From Cytophaga hutchinsonii ATCC 33406 (GTDB taxonomy: Bacteria > Bacteroidota > Bacteroidia > Cytophagales > Cytophagaceae): a stretch of 64,000 bases of DNA. The number at the start of each line of letters is the position of its first letter. Within the stretch, counting starts at the first letter, position 1. The notes under the pieces are model-generated. The model saw only the letters and a list, made by a program, of their open reading frames with translations. It was not told where the DNA came from and did no database searches. Where the stretch lies: NCBI RefSeq assembly GCF_000014145.1, contig NC_008255.1, forward strand, positions 3,550,001 through 3,614,000, written 5' to 3'. Of the stretch, positions 44,213 through 55,700 are shown piece by piece. The position numbers and the translations under genes were made by a program.

Positions 44213-44635
44213 TTATGATGCTACGTAATCCGGTCTTACAATAAACTTTGTTTTGAAAGGCAATTTTTGCGCAGCCAAACGCAAAGATTCTTGTGCCGTT
44301 TCTATTGATACTCCACCTGATTCGAATAAGATTGTACCCGGTTTGATACAAGCAACCCAATATTCAGGAGCACCTTTACCTTTACCCATACGAACCTCTG
44401 CAGGTTTTTGAGTAATTGGTTTGTCTGGAAACACTCGGATCCAAACCTGGCCTTCTCTTTTCATTGCACGTGTCATTGCGATACGTGCTGCTTCGATTTG
44501 GCGAGCTGTAATCCAACCACCTTCTAAAGACTTAATTGCAAAAGAGCCGAAAGCAATTCTATGACCGCGGGTAGCAACACCAGTTACTCTCCCTTTTTGC
44601 TGCTTTCTATATTTTGTACGTTTTGGCTGTAACAT
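44213..44635 (-). CDS. rplP: 50S ribosomal protein L16
   Basis: The 140-residue protein begins [16 protein letters not shown] and contains [20 protein letters not shown], the L16 signature. It sits near the A site and is essential for tRNA accommodation. Confidence 0.98.
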   Translation of the reverse strand: MLQPKRTKYRKQQKGRVTGVATRGHRIAFGSFAIKSLEGGWITARQIEAARIAMTRAMKREGQVWIRVFPDKPITQKPAEVRMGKGKGAPEYWVACIKPGTILFESGGVSIETAQESLRLAAQKLPFKTKFIVRPDYVAS

Positions 44636-44668
44636 GACTTTATTTTATATACAGACAGAATCTCTGTT

Positions 44669-45433
44669 CTATTTGTTAGACTTTTTTCTATTACCTTCGC
44701 CGCCTCTTTTTCTTCTAGGACCGCCTTGATTAGGAGAAGCGTTATCATTGTTAGAAGAAGAACTTGCTCCAGATGCAGCATTACCTACATTGGGTGATAA
44801 ATCTCTTTTACCATATACTTCACCTTTAAAGATCCATACTTTGATACCGATTTTACCATATACAGTTAATGCTTCACTCACAGCGTAGTCAATGTCAGCA
44901 CGTAATGTATGTAGAGGAATACGTCCTTCTTTATATTGATCAGTACGTGCCATTTCAGCACCACCTAAACGACCGGATAATTTAATTTTAATACCTAGAG
45001 CACCTACACGCATCGTACCGGCAATTGCTTGCTTCATTGCACGACGGTAAGAAATTCTAGCTTTTAATTGTTGAGCTATTGACTCTCCTACTAGAAGAGC
45101 TTCCATTTCAGGTCTTTTAATTTCAAAGATGTTAATTTGAACATCTTTACCTGTAATTTTCTTTAACTCTTCTTTAATTTTATCAACTTCAGCACCACCT
45201 TTACCAATTACAACACCAGGTCTAGCAGTATTAATAGTAAGGGTTACTCTTTTAATAGTTCTTTCGATAACTATTTTAGAGATTCCGCCTTTAGGAATAC
45301 GAGCAAGTACATATTTACGTATTTGTTCATCTTCAACTAATTTGTCAGCAAATGTCTTGCCTCCGTACCAGTTAGATTCCCAACCTTTAACAACTCCTAA
45401 ACGGAAACCTATCGGATTAACTTTTTGTCCCAT
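44669..45433 (-). CDS. rpsC: 30S ribosomal protein S3 with extended C-terminal tail
   Basis: The 254-residue protein has the KH domain [19 protein letters not shown] and the S3 C-terminal domain ending near residue 213. A ~40-residue low-complexity tail (Ser/Asn-rich, then [13 protein letters not shown]) follows. S3 lies at the mRNA entry and has helicase activity in E. coli. The tail is longer than in most bacteria. Confidence 0.98.
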   Translation of the reverse strand: MGQKVNPIGFRLGVVKGWESNWYGGKTFADKLVEDEQIRKYVLARIPKGGISKIVIERTIKRVTLTINTARPGVVIGKGGAEVDKIKEELKKITGKDVQINIFEIKRPEMEALLVGESIAQQLKARISYRRAMKQAIAGTMRVGALGIKIKLSGRLGGAEMARTDQYKEGRIPLHTLRADIDYAVSEALTVYGKIGIKVWIFKGEVYGKRDLSPNVGNAASGASSSSNNDNASPNQGGPRRKRGGEGNRKKSNK

Positions 45434-45438
45434 GGTAA

Positions 45439-45987
45439 TTAATTCGCTTTAGTTTTAGCTTTGCTTTTTTCACCAGTTGCCTTTTTAGCAGTAGCTTTTG
45501 GCTTAGCAGCAGCAGTAGCAACAACTTCTTTTTCTTCAACTACTGCAACTGGTGCAGCAGGTAGCTCTTTTAAAGAATCAATAACGATTGTTATGTGATT
45601 TGATCTTTTACGAACTCTATACGCTCTACCTTGAGGAGCAGTGCGAAGTCTTTTAAGAACTCTACCGCCATCAACAAAAATTTCGCGAATATATAAATCT
45701 GCATCTTCAACTCTAGCTTCAGAGTTTTTAGCTTGCCAATCAGCAACTGAACCAAGTACTAATTTTTCTAATTTTCTAGCACCTTGTTTAGCCTGGTATT
45801 TTAAGATACCTAACGCTAACGTTACACGCTGTCCTCTTACAAGATCAGCAACAAGTCTCATCTTTCTAGTAGAAGTCGGAACGTTGTTAAGGTGTGCCTT
45901 AACTGCTCCCTTTGCTGCTGCTTCTTTAGCTGCTGCAATCTTCTGTCTTTTGAGAACCGATTTTTTTATTTTAACTGTCGTTTCCAT
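45439..45987 (-). CDS. rplV: 50S ribosomal protein L22 with extended tail
   Basis: The central ~110 residues are L22 ([36 protein letters not shown]), whose beta hairpin lines the exit tunnel. The protein is 182 residues against about 110 usually. It has a basic N-terminal addition and an Ala/Lys-rich C-terminal tail of ~40 residues. Confidence 0.98.
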   Translation of the reverse strand: METTVKIKKSVLKRQKIAAAKEAAAKGAVKAHLNNVPTSTRKMRLVADLVRGQRVTLALGILKYQAKQGARKLEKLVLGSVADWQAKNSEARVEDADLYIREIFVDGGRVLKRLRTAPQGRAYRVRKRSNHITIVIDSLKELPAAPVAVVEEKEVVATAAAKPKATAKKATGEKSKAKTKAN

Positions 45988-46016
45988 TGGAATACTTTGT
46001 CAACTTAATGACTTAA

Positions 46017-46286
46017 TTATTTCTTACCTTTTGCAGCGTGACCTTTGAAAGTCCTTGTTGGTGAAAATTCACCAAATTTATGTCCTACCATGTTTTCTGT
46101 AACATAAACAGGGATAAATTTATTTCCGTTGTGTACTGCGAAAGTATGTCCAACGAATTCAGGAGATATCATTGATCTTCTTGACCAAGTTTTGATCACA
46201 GTCTTCTTAGCTGAATCATTCAACGCCTGAACCTTATTGTCAAGACGGAAATCTATGTATGGGCCTTTTTTGAGCGAACGTGACAT
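46017..46286 (-). CDS. rpsS: 30S ribosomal protein S19
   Basis: The 89-residue protein begins [15 protein letters not shown] and contains [21 protein letters not shown]19 lies in the 30S head and touches the A-site tRNA. Its start overlaps the rplB stop by one base. Confidence 0.98.
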
Positions 46287-47125
46287 TATTTACTCAATCT
46301 TTTGTTAACTCTTTTTTTAACTATCATATTCTTAGAATACTTGTTTGCGCTTCTGGTTTTACCACCTTTAGCATACAAGCCTTTTCTAGATCTTGGGTGA
46401 CCGCCAGATGAACGACCTTCACCACCACCCATAGGGTGATCAACCGGGTTCATTGCAACACCTCTAACACGTGGTCTTCTACCTGCCCATCTTGTGGCGC
46501 CGGCTTTACCTTTTGTAAGGTTCATGTGATCAGCGTTAGAAACCGTTCCGATAGATGCGTAGCAAACTACAAGAACCATTCTCATTTCACCGGAAGGTAA
46601 TTTAAGCGTAGCATATTTACCTTCACGTGCTACCAACTGAGCATATGTACCTGCGCTACGTGCCATTGCAGCACCTTTGCCTGGTTTTAACTCAATATTG
46701 TGTACAACAGTACCTAGAGGAATATCTGATAAAGGAAGACAATTGCCAACTTCTGGTGCAATACCAGGTCCGGAAAGAATAGTATTACCTACTTCTAATC
46801 CCGTTGGAGCAATGATGTATCTTTTTTCACCGTCTGCATAAGACAATAAAGCGATACGTGCAGTACGGTTTGGATCGTATTCGATCGTTTTAACTACTGC
46901 AGGAATAGCGTGCTTATCGCGTTTGAAATCGATAATACGATACTGTTGTTTGTGACCACCGCCAATATAGCGCATAGTCATTTTACCTTGGCTGTTACGG
47001 CCACCTGATTTCTTAATAGAAACAACAAGTGACTTTTCAGGAGTAGATGTAGTTACGTCATCGTATGATGCGGCTACTCTAAATCTTGTACCAGGTGTAA
47101 TCGGTCTGAATTTTTTCAGTGACAT
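46286..47125 (-). CDS. rplB: 50S ribosomal protein L2
   Basis: The 279-residue protein has the L2 SH3-like core and the [19 protein letters not shown] loop near the C-terminus, which reaches the peptidyl transferase centre. It is required for subunit joining. The gene overlaps rpsS by one base. Confidence 0.98.
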
Positions 47126-47141
47126 GATGGAACCTTAATGA

Positions 47142-47429
47142 TTATAGATTACCGTAGAAATCTATGATTTCTCCGTCTTTAACTTTTACGATTGCCTTTT
47201 TGAATGAAGATGTCTTTCCGGATAAGAATGAACCTTTGCTATAGCGGGTCTTCTTTTTACCAGGAGCGATCATGGTTCTTACTTCTTCAACATTGACGCC
47301 GTACATTTTTTCAACTGCTTGTTTGATGGCAACTTTGTTTGCATTTTTATCTACAACAAAGCCGTATACTCCACCTTCATTCTGTGCAGATACCTTTTCG
47401 GTAATAAGTGGTTTCTTTAAAATACTCAT
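47142..47429 (-). CDS. rplW: 50S ribosomal protein L23
   Basis: The 95-residue protein has the L23 beta-alpha core (KPLITEKVSA; GVNVEEVRTMIAPGKKK). It is the tunnel-exit docking site for trigger factor and SRP. It follows rplD by 8 bases. Confidence 0.97.
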   Translation of the reverse strand: MSILKKPLITEKVSAQNEGGVYGFVVDKNANKVAIKQAVEKMYGVNVEEVRTMIAPGKKKTRYSKGSFLSGKTSSFKKAIVKVKDGEIIDFYGNL

Positions 47430-47437
47430 GACTCTAA

Positions 47438-48064
47438 TTAGTTGAGTAATGCTTCAATTTTCGAAACAGATCCTTCAGAAATAACTACTTTGTCTGCATT
47501 CACTAAATCATATGTATTGATTTGGTCTACGCTAACAACTTTAGCTTTTTTCAAGTTTCTGCTTGAAAGGATTATATTCTTATCGATATCAGCGATTACG
47601 AATAAAGTCTTTTTTGTATCCAAAGAAAGATCTTTAAGTATTGCTAAATAATCTTTAGTTTTTGGGGCATTCAAAGTGAAGTTCTCAAGGACTGTCACGT
47701 TGCTTTCTTTCAGTTTGTGGCTGAATGCAGACTTACGTGCAAGGTCTTTAACTTTTTTATTTACTTTGAAACCGTATGTTCTTGGTCTTGGACCGAAGAT
47801 AGTACCACCACCAACAAATATTGGTGATTTACGGCTACCTGCTCTCGCACCGCCTGTACCTTTTTGCTTTTTAAGTTTCTTTGTTGAGAAAGAAACTTCA
47901 GCACGTTCTTTAGCTTTATGAGTACCTTGTCTCTGGTGAGCAAGATATTGTTTCACATCTAAATAGATCGCGTGGTTGTTAGGCTCTACCGCGAAGATAT
48001 CGTCAGAAAGAACTACTTTCTTTCCAGTATCTTTACCTTTTATATTTAATAAGGAAAGTTCCAT
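47438..48064 (-). CDS. rplD: 50S ribosomal protein L4
   Basis: The 208-residue protein has the extended loop (KKLKKQKGTGGARAGSRKSP) that lines the exit tunnel and meets macrolides. In E. coli L4 also represses its own operon. It follows rplC by 2 bases. Confidence 0.98.
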   Translation of the reverse strand: MELSLLNIKGKDTGKKVVLSDDIFAVEPNNHAIYLDVKQYLAHQRQGTHKAKERAEVSFSTKKLKKQKGTGGARAGSRKSPIFVGGGTIFGPRPRTYGFKVNKKVKDLARKSAFSHKLKESNVTVLENFTLNAPKTKDYLAILKDLSLDTKKTLFVIADIDKNIILSSRNLKKAKVVSVDQINTYDLVNADKVVISEGSVSKIEALLN

Positions 48065-48066
48065 AA

Positions 48067-48690
48067 TTACTTCTCAATTAAAACGTAAGAATTTTTAGAA
48101 CCTGGTACAGAACCACTAACAACTAATAAGTTGTGCTCAGGATAAACTTTCAAAATTTGTAAATTCTGAATTTTAACTCTGTTGTTGCCCATTCTACCAG
48201 CCATACGAGTACCTTTAAATACACGTGCAGGGAAAGAACATGCACCAATTGAACCAGCGTGACGAGCTCTGTTATGCTGACCGTGAGTTTGACCACCCAC
48301 ACCACCAAAACCATGTCTTTTTACAACACCTTGGAAACCTCTACCTTTTGCAGTACCAACTACATCCACGAAGTCACCTTCTACGAATACGTCTTGTGCT
48401 GCTAAAGATTGACCAAGAGTCAATTCATTTTCAAAACCTTTGAATTCAACAAGCTTTCTTTTTGGAGAAACACCTGCTTTTTTGAAATGACCCAAAAGAG
48501 GCTTAGTCGTGCTCTTTTCTTTTTTATCATCGAAAGCTAACTGAACAGCTTTGTAACCGTCTGTTTCTACAGTTTTGATTTGCGTGATAACGCAAGGACC
48601 AGCTTCGATTACAGTACAAGGAACATAATTCCCTACTGCATCATATACGCTTGTCATCCCTACTTTTTTACCTATAATACCGGACATCAC
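48067..48690 (-). CDS. rplC: 50S ribosomal protein L3
   Basis: The 207-residue protein begins [17 protein letters not shown] and contains [14 protein letters not shown], the loop close to the peptidyl transferase centre. L3 is one of the two assembly-initiating 50S proteins. Either of two adjacent ATGs (48690, 48687) may be used. A promoter lies 59 bases upstream of the start, so this gene, not rpsJ, may head the S10 unit. Confidence 0.98.
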   Translation of the reverse strand: MMSGIIGKKVGMTSVYDAVGNYVPCTVIEAGPCVITQIKTVETDGYKAVQLAFDDKKEKSTTKPLLGHFKKAGVSPKRKLVEFKGFENELTLGQSLAAQDVFVEGDFVDVVGTAKGRGFQGVVKRHGFGGVGGQTHGQHNRARHAGSIGACSFPARVFKGTRMAGRMGNNRVKIQNLQILKVYPEHNLLVVSGSVPGSKNSYVLIEK

Positions 48691-48748
48691 CCTAATATTT
48701 TACGGACAATACAATTTAATTATTTAACCCTTCGCTAAAAAGGGACTG

Positions 48749-48778
48749 CAAAGATACGAAAAAATACATGTAACCAAA
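48749..48778 (-). promoter_or_regulatory. Promoter for rplC and the S10/spc run
   Basis: The minus strand has TTTG (48778-48775), an 18-base spacer, then TATCTTTG (48756-48749) followed by CAGTCC. The ~55-base leader holds a CCCTT...AAGGG hairpin right after the start. Confidence 0.7.
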
Positions 48779-48826
48779 ATTAGTTTACGTTTATTTTCGC
48801 TTAAATGAGCCCTTTGTAGAAAAGAA

Positions 48827-48848
48827 ATGTAATACTTTCGTATTACAT
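48827..48848 (-). terminator. Hairpin after rpsJ, probable partial terminator
   Basis: ATGTAATAC (48827-48835) and GTATTACAT (48840-48848) form a perfect 9-bp stem with a four-base loop. TTTCTTTTC follows on the minus strand. The stem is AT-rich, so read-through into rplC is likely. Confidence 0.65.
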
Positions 48849-48880
48849 CCTATATTTTTTCTATCAAAAGAAAGATTCTA

Positions 48881-49186
48881 TCAAACTTTGATTTCTACGT
48901 CTACACCACTTGGCAACTCTAATTTCATTAGAGCATCCACTGTTTTAGAACTTGTAGAGTAGATATCAACCAATCTTTTGTATGTACAAAGCTGGTACTG
49001 ATCTCTGGATTTCTTGTTAACGTGTGGAGATCTCAAAACGGTGAAGATCTCTTTTTCTGTTGGCAAAGGAATTGGACCACTAACAACAGCCCCGGTAGCC
49101 TTAACAGCTCTTACAATTCTTTCGGAAGATTTATCAACCAAATTGTGATCGTAAGATTTAAGTTTTATTCTGATTTTTTGATTCAT
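48881..49186 (-). CDS. rpsJ: 30S ribosomal protein S10/NusE
   Basis: The 101-residue protein has [20 protein letters not shown] and the extended loop ending [20 protein letters not shown], typical of S10. It also acts with NusB in antitermination. It lies 4 bases after fusA and 190 bases before rplC, separated from the latter by a hairpin and a promoter. Confidence 0.98.
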   Translation of the reverse strand: MNQKIRIKLKSYDHNLVDKSSERIVRAVKATGAVVSGPIPLPTEKEIFTVLRSPHVNKKSRDQYQLCTYKRLVDIYSTSSKTVDALMKLELPSGVDVEIKV

Positions 49187-49190
49187 GATA

Positions 49191-51296
49191 TTATTTGCTT
49201 ACAGCAGTACCTTTAACTTTAGCTACTATAGTTTCTGCAAGGTTTGCAGGAACGAATTCATAATGAGAGAATGTCAATGAAGCAGTTGCACGACCAGAAG
49301 AGATTGTTCTTAAGTCAGTCACATAACCGAATAGTTCAGACAATGGAACGTCAGCTTTGATAACCTGAGCACCCATTTTAGAATCCATCCCCTTCATCAT
49401 ACCTCTTCTTCTGTTCAAGTCACCTGTTACAGGACCAGTGTATTCTTCAGGAGTAACAACTTCAACAGACATGATCGGTTCCATGATTTTAGCACCTGCA
49501 TTTTTAGCTGCTTCTTTGAAACCTTGTCTTGCTGCCAATTCAAATGACAATGCATCTGAATCGACATCGTGGAATGAACCATGATTTAAACGTACTTTCA
49601 TTGATTCCACAGGGAAACCAGCGATTACGCCATTTTTCATTGCTTCTTCAAAGCCTTTTTGAATAGAAGGAATAAATTCTTTTGGAATTACACCACCAAC
49701 AATTTTATTCTCAAATTCAAGGCCTAATTTATCATCTTCACGCGGAGATAATTCGAATACGATATCTGCGAACTTACCACGACCACCCGATTGTTTTTTG
49801 AAAACTTCACGGTGTTCAGTGCTTTTAGTTAACGACTCTTTGTAAGCAACCTGAGGAGCACCCTGGTTAATTTCAACCTTGAATTCACGTCTCATACGAT
49901 CGATGATAATTTCAAGGTGTAATTCACCCATACCTCTAAGGATTGTCTGACCAGTTTCCTGATCTGTATGCACGTGTAACGTTGGATCTTCTTCTACCAA
50001 TTTAGCGATAGCAACACCCATTTTATCAACATCTGCCTGTGTCTTTGGCTCAATCGCATAACCGATAACCGGCTCTGGGAATACCATTGATTCAAGGATG
50101 ATTTTGTTTTTCTCGTCACACAATGTATCACCTGTTTTGATATCTTTGAAACCTACTACAGCTCCAATATCTCCACAGTGTAATCTGTCAATTTGATTTT
50201 GCTTGTTGGCATGCATCTGGAAAATACGAGAAATTCGCTCTTTATTTCCGGAACGTGTGTTGTAAACATATGAACCTGATTCCAATAGACCTGAATATGA
50301 TCTTACGAAACATAGACGGCCTACAAATGGATCTGTTGCAATTTTGAAAGCTAATGCACAGAATGGATCTGTTTCAACCGGCTTACGCACAACTTCTTTA
50401 TCTGTATCAGGATTAATTCCTACTAGATCATCTTTATCTAACGGAGAAGGTAACAACTCCATTACATAATCAAGCATGGTTTGAACACCTTTGTTTTTGA
50501 ATGAAGAACCGCACAACATAGGAACGATTTTCATATCTAAAACAGCTTTACGCAATGCTGTTAATATTTCAGTTTCCGAGATTGAATTTGGATCTTCGAA
50601 GAATTTCTCCATCAAAGTCTCATCATAATCAGCTACTGCTTCTAATAATTTCTCTCTGTACTCAAGTGTCTCATCAACCATATCAGCTGGAATAGGCACT
50701 TCCGTGAAAGTCATACCTTTGTCAGCTTCATTCCAAACGATTGCTCTGTTGTTAACTAAGTCAACAACACCTTGAAAATTATCTTCAGAACCGATCGGTA
50801 ATTGCAATGGAACAGCATTGCTGCCTAACATTTCTTTAACCTGCTTACATACGTTTAAGAAGTCAGCACCGGAACGGTCCATTTTATTAACGAAACCTAA
50901 TCTGGCTACTTTGTAGTTGTTGGCTAAACGCCAGTTTGTTTCAGATTGTGGTTCAACACCATCAACCGCACTGAATAAGAATACTAAACCGTCAAGTACA
51001 CGTAATGATCTGTTTACTTCTACAGTAAAATCCACGTGACCTGGAGTATCAATAATATTTACGTGATATTGGTTATCTCTGTATTTCCAACCAACTGTAG
51101 TGGCAGCAGAAGTAATCGTGATACCTCTTTCTTGCTCTTGAGCCATCCAGTCCATTGTTGCTCCACCTTCGTGTACTTCACCGATTTTGTGGTTTACACC
51201 AGCATAGTAAAGAATACGTTCAGTAGTTGTAGTTTTACCAGCATCAATGTGAGCGGCAATACCAATATTTCGTGTGAATTTTAAATCGCGAGCCAT
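49191..51296 (-). CDS. fusA: Translation elongation factor EF-G
   Basis: The 701-residue GTPase has G1 [16 protein letters not shown]2 RGITITSA, G3 DTPGHVD and G4 NKMD, then the four further domains of EF-G. It moves tRNAs and mRNA after peptide bond formation and helps recycle ribosomes. It lies 18 bases after rpsG, as in the E. coli str operon, but tuf does not follow; rpsJ does. Confidence 0.98.
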   Translation of the reverse strand: MARDLKFTRNIGIAAHIDAGKTTTTERILYYAGVNHKIGEVHEGGATMDWMAQEQERGITITSAATTVGWKYRDNQYHVNIIDTPGHVDFTVEVNRSLRVLDGLVFLFSAVDGVEPQSETNWRLANNYKVARLGFVNKMDRSGADFLNVCKQVKEMLGSNAVPLQLPIGSEDNFQGVVDLVNNRAIVWNEADKGMTFTEVPIPADMVDETLEYREKLLEAVADYDETLMEKFFEDPNSISETEILTALRKAVLDMKIVPMLCGSSFKNKGVQTMLDYVMELLPSPLDKDDLVGINPDTDKEVVRKPVETDPFCALAFKIATDPFVGRLCFVRSYSGLLESGSYVYNTRSGNKERISRIFQMHANKQNQIDRLHCGDIGAVVGFKDIKTGDTLCDEKNKIILESMVFPEPVIGYAIEPKTQADVDKMGVAIAKLVEEDPTLHVHTDQETGQTILRGMGELHLEIIIDRMRREFKVEINQGAPQVAYKESLTKSTEHREVFKKQSGGRGKFADIVFELSPREDDKLGLEFENKIVGGVIPKEFIPSIQKGFEEAMKNGVIAGFPVESMKVRLNHGSFHDVDSDALSFELAARQGFKEAAKNAGAKIMEPIMSVEVVTPEEYTGPVTGDLNRRRGMMKGMDSKMGAQVIKADVPLSELFGYVTDLRTISSGRATASLTFSHYEFVPANLAETIVAKVKGTAVSK

Positions 51297-51314
51297 AATA
51301 TTGTTTGCAGAAAA

Positions 51315-51782
51315 TTAGAATCTGAAATGTGAGAATGCTTTGTTAGCTTCAGCCATTCTATGTACGTCATCTCTCTTTTTAACTGCAGCACCTTCACCTT
51401 TAGAAGCAGAGATAATTTCACCAGCTAATTTATCAGTCATAGTTTTTTCACCGCGAGAACGAGCGTAGTTAATCAACCACTTCATTCCTAAAGCCATCTT
51501 TCTATCCGGACGAACTTCAGTCGGAACCTGGAATGTAGAACCACCTACACGACGGGAACGAACCTCAACCTGAGGGCTCACGTTGTTAAGTGCTTTTTTC
51601 CAAACTTCTAAACCGCTTTCAGATGTTTTCTTTTCAACTAATGCAACTGCATCATAAAAAATACTGTATGCTGTGCTTTTCTTGCCATCATACATTAAGC
51701 TGTTTACAAATTTAGTAACCATAGTGTCACTAAATTTAGGATCAGGAAGAAGATATCTCTTCTTTGGTTTCGCCTTTCTCAT
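51315..51782 (-). CDS. rpsG: 30S ribosomal protein S7
   Basis: The 155-residue protein has the helical S7 core ([40 protein letters not shown]). It initiates 30S head assembly. In E. coli it represses the str operon. It follows rpsL by 7 bases. Confidence 0.98.
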   Translation of the reverse strand: MRKAKPKKRYLLPDPKFSDTMVTKFVNSLMYDGKKSTAYSIFYDAVALVEKKTSESGLEVWKKALNNVSPQVEVRSRRVGGSTFQVPTEVRPDRKMALGMKWLINYARSRGEKTMTDKLAGEIISASKGEGAAVKKRDDVHRMAEANKAFSHFRF

Positions 51783-51789
51783 ATTCTAA

Positions 51790-52203
51790 TTATTTTTTCT
51801 TGCCTTTTGCAGGAGCTGCAGCAGCCTGGCCTGGTTTAGGTCTCTTAGCACCGTATTTAGATCTACTTTGTTTTCTACCGTTTACTCCGGCAGTATCTAA
51901 TGCTCCACGAACGATGTGGTAACGAACACCTGGAAGATCTTTTACTCTACCACCTCGGATCAACACAATACTGTGTTCCTGAAGGTTGTGGCCTTCTCCG
52001 GGAATATAAGCATTCACCTCTTTAGAGTTTGTTAAACGCACCCTCGCAACTTTACGCATCGCAGAGTTTGGTTTCTTTGGTGTTGTAGTGTACACACGTG
52101 TACATACGCCCCTTCTTTGTGGGCAGGAATCTAGAGCAGGAGACTTTGACTTGAATACAAGTTGTTCTCTTCCTTTTCTTACTAATTGTTGTATAGTAGG
52201 CAT
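51790..52203 (-). CDS. rpsL: 30S ribosomal protein S12
   Basis: The 137-residue protein has the decoding-centre loops [19 protein letters not shown] and [13 protein letters not shown]. The two lysines where streptomycin-resistance changes usually occur are wild type. The C-terminal 12 residues are an extra Ala/Pro/Lys-rich tail. Its own promoter is well defined 40 bases upstream. Confidence 0.98.
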   Translation of the reverse strand: MPTIQQLVRKGREQLVFKSKSPALDSCPQRRGVCTRVYTTTPKKPNSAMRKVARVRLTNSKEVNAYIPGEGHNLQEHSIVLIRGGRVKDLPGVRYHIVRGALDTAGVNGRKQSRSKYGAKRPKPGQAAAAPAKGKKK

Positions 52204-52242
52204 TTATCCTAAGTATTTAACTATTCTCAATTTATCGGACTG

Positions 52243-52273
52243 CAAAGGTACGCTAATTTGGCGATTCTGCAAA
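52243..52273 (-). promoter_or_regulatory. Promoter for rpsL-rpsG-fusA-rpsJ
   Basis: The minus strand has TTTG (52273-52270), a 19-base spacer and TACCTTTG (52250-52243), an exact match to the Bacteroidota sigma-70-type consensus. The leader is about 40 bases and begins near CAGTCC. Confidence 0.8.
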
Positions 52274-52364
52274 TTGTGGATATTATTTTTTTTCAAATTC
52301 ATCCACATCTTATCACCATTTTGCGCATTCTTTATTAATTAATGCTCAATTATTTAGATTTCAA

Positions 52365-52697
52365 TCAGGCTTCTCCTACCGGACCTCCAAAATTCATCGG
52401 AAAACGTGGAAATTCTTCCTGATCTTTTATCGGGCCAAATGCTTCTTCGTATTTCACGATATTGTCGTTTAAAGCCTGTAATAAGCGTTTTGCATGTTCG
52501 GGAGTTAGTACGACCCGCGCTTTGACACGTGCTTTGGGAACTCCAGGCATCATACGAATGAAATCTAATACAAACTCGCTGTTAGAATGTGCAATCATAG
52601 CTAAATTAGCATAAACACCTTCTGCCATGTCTTCCGGCAACTCAATGTTTAATTGATTTTGCATCATTTCTTCAGCTGGATTATTTTTGATAGCCAT
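52365..52697 (-). CDS. DUF3467 protein
   Basis: The 110-residue protein matches DUF3467: ANLAMIAHSNSEFVLDFIR in the middle and LTPEHAKRLLQALNDNI towards the end. It is a small cytoplasmic protein of unknown role, often found near transcription and translation genes in Bacteroidota. It lies between rpoC and rpsL, 75 bases after rpoC, and a hairpin terminator lies in that gap. It has no RNA polymerase omega features that I can see. Confidence 0.85.
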   Translation of the reverse strand: MAIKNNPAEEMMQNQLNIELPEDMAEGVYANLAMIAHSNSEFVLDFIRMMPGVPKARVKARVVLTPEHAKRLLQALNDNIVKYEEAFGPIKDQEEFPRFPMNFGGPVGEA

Positions 52698-52717
52698 TTT
52701 ATAGACGCTTTTAGAAA

Positions 52718-52756
52718 AAACAAGGGCAAAGGTTATAAGAACCAGTGCCCTTGTTT
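52718..52756 (-). terminator. Terminator after rpoC
   Basis: AAACAAGGGCA (52718-52728) pairs with TGCCCTTGTTT (52746-52756), and an inner GGTT/AACC pair extends the stem. A T-run follows on the minus strand. Confidence 0.85.
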
Positions 52757-52772
52757 ATTTTTTCAATATTTA

Positions 52773-55700
52773 TTAACTCTGTTGTAACTCGCCTTTGCGG
52801 GCAGCATTGAAGGCTTCTTTCGAAGCGATCAAACTATCGTATTCTTCTTTTGATCCTACGATAATGTCATTGAATACACGCTGACCTGTACCTGCAGGGA
52901 TTAAGTGACCTACGATTACGTTTTCTTTCAAGCCTTTTAAGAAATCTACTTTTCCTCTTACTGCTGCTTCGCTGAGTACTTTTGTCGTTTCCTGGAACGA
53001 CGCTGCAGAGATGAAACTTTCTGTATCCAAAGAAGCTTGAGTAATACCTTGAAGTGTTGGCATAGAAACTGCTGGTTCAGCATCTCTAACTACTACCAAA
53101 CGTTGATCCTTACGTTTCAAGCTAGAGTTTTCGTCTCTTAACTGACGTGCAGTAATGATCATACCTGGTCTTAATTTTTCTGAGTCGCCACATTCTACAA
53201 CAACTTTCTTATCCAGGATATTATCGTTTTCTTCTCTGAATTTGAAACGATCCACTGCCTGGTTTGTTAAGAAAGATGTATCCCCGGCTTCGATAATCTG
53301 AACCTTTTGCATCATCTGTCTAACAATAATCTCAATGTGTTTATCATTGATTTTTACACCTTGCAGACGGTATACTTCTTGAATTTCATTTACAAGATAT
53401 TCCTGAACAGCTGTAGGTCCTTTGATTGATAAGATATCTGATGGAGTAATTGCTCCATCTGTCAACGGATTTCCTGAACGGATGAAATCGTTGTCCTGAA
53501 CAAGGATGTGTTTGGAAAGCGGTACCATGTATCTCTTTTTAACACCATCTTTTGATTCAATAAAGATCTCTCTGTTACCTCTCTTAATTGCGCCGTACGT
53601 TACGATACCATCAATCTCACTTACTACAGCAGGATTAGAAGGGTTACGTGCTTCGAACAATTCAGTTACACGTGGAAGACCACCCGTAATATCTCTTGTT
53701 TTACCAACAGAACGAGGGATCTTAACTAATACCTGACCAGGTTTAACATCCTGTCCATCTTCAACTGCTAAGTGGGCGCCTACCGGGATGCTGTATCCTT
53801 TTGGTTCGCCTTTCTTATGGTTTACAATGATTGCAGGGTTTTTCGTTTTATCTTTTGTATCAACAATAACTTTTTCTCTGTGGCCAGTCTGTTCATCAGA
53901 TTCTTCGCGGTATGTTACACCTTCTTCGATTGAATCGAATTGGATTGTACCTTCGAATTCAGATAAGATAACAGCGTTATATGGATCCCAGAAGCAAAGT
54001 TCCTGACCTTTTTTAACCGTTTCACCATCTTTCACATTTAAGAATGCACCGTATGGAACGTGGTTACTCAATAACGTTTTGCCAGATACCGGCTCAACGA
54101 TACGAATCTCACCTGAACGGCCCATTACTACAGTTACTTTATCGCCTTCTAAGTTTGTAGATTGAATTACTCTTAAATCATCAAAAGCAACTACACCATC
54201 AAACTTAGCTTTGATGTTTGCATCAACAGTAATGTTAGATGCCGTACCACCCACGTGGAATGTACGAAGTGTTAACTGTGTACCTGGTTCACCAATGGAT
54301 TGTGCTGCGATAACACCTACAGATTCTCCAATACCAACCATTTGACCGGATGACAAGTTTCTACCGTAACATTTTGCACAACATCCTCTTCTTGATTCAC
54401 ACGTAAGAACGGATCTGATTTCAACAGATTCAATGCCTGAATCATCTATGCTTCTTGCAATTTCTTCTGTAATTTCCTGTCCGGAAGAAACCAACAATTC
54501 ATTTGAAATAATATGGAATACATCGTGAACGCTTACTCTACCAAGGATACGTTCTGTTAACGGTTCAACGATATCGTCGTTGTCTTTTAATGCAGAAACT
54601 GTAAGACCTCTTAATGTACCGCAATCCTGTTCGTTGATAATTGCATCTTGTGCGACGTCAACCAAACGACGTGTTAAGTAACCTGCATCGGCCGTTTTAA
54701 GGGCTGTATCGGCAAGACCTTTACGAGCACCGTGTGTAGAGATAAAGTATTCGATTACATCCAGACCTTCTTTGAAGTTGGAAAGGATCGGGTTTTCGAT
54801 GATCTCACCAACTGAACCTTGTAAGTTCTTTTGTGGCTTAGCCATCAAACCTCTCATACCACCTAATTGACGGATCTGCTCACGAGAACCACGTGCTCCG
54901 GAGTGCATCATCATGTAGATCGGGTTGAAACCTTGCTGATCAGCTTCAAGCTGTTTCATCAATGTATCTGTGATCTCAGAGTTCACACGCGTCCAGATAT
55001 CAATAACCTGGTTGTAACGTTCGTTGTCTGTGATAAGACCCATTAAGTAGTTGCTCCATACTGAATCAACTTCTTTCTTAGCGCCATCGATCAATGTATT
55101 TTTATCAGCGGGGATACCAATGTTATCCAAACCGATAGAAAGACCACCTCTGAAGGCCATCTGGAATCCGATCTGCTTGATATCATCCAGGAACTTCGCA
55201 GTTTTAGACATACCAGCGATCTTGAATACCATACCAATGATCAACTGTAATTTTTTCTTCGTTAACAGTTCGTTTACGAAACCTACTTCTTCCGGAACTA
55301 CTAAGTTGAACAATACTCTACCGGCAACGGTATCAATCATTTGTTCAACTAATTCACCGGCATCTGTACGTACGATACCTTTAACTTTGATATGTGCATG
55401 TTGTGATAAGCGACCTTCGTTGATAGCGATCACAACTTCTTCAGCACCGTAGAATGCCATACCTTCACCTTTGATCGGGTGCTCAGGTGTAGACTTACGG
55501 CCTTTTGTTACATAATATAATCCAAGAACCATGTCTTGAGATGGTACTGTAATTGGCGCACCATTCGCAGGGTTCAGGATGTTATGAGATGCAATCATCA
55601 ATAATGATGCTTCAAGAATAGCCTCATGTCCCAGTGGAACGTGAACCGCCATCTGGTCACCATCGAAATCGGCGTTGAAGGCAGTACACACTAAGGGGTG

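Noticed and set aside
44584-44781. 65-codon minus-strand frame overlapping rpsC and rplP
   Set aside because: It overlaps the end of rpsC in another frame and has no family features.
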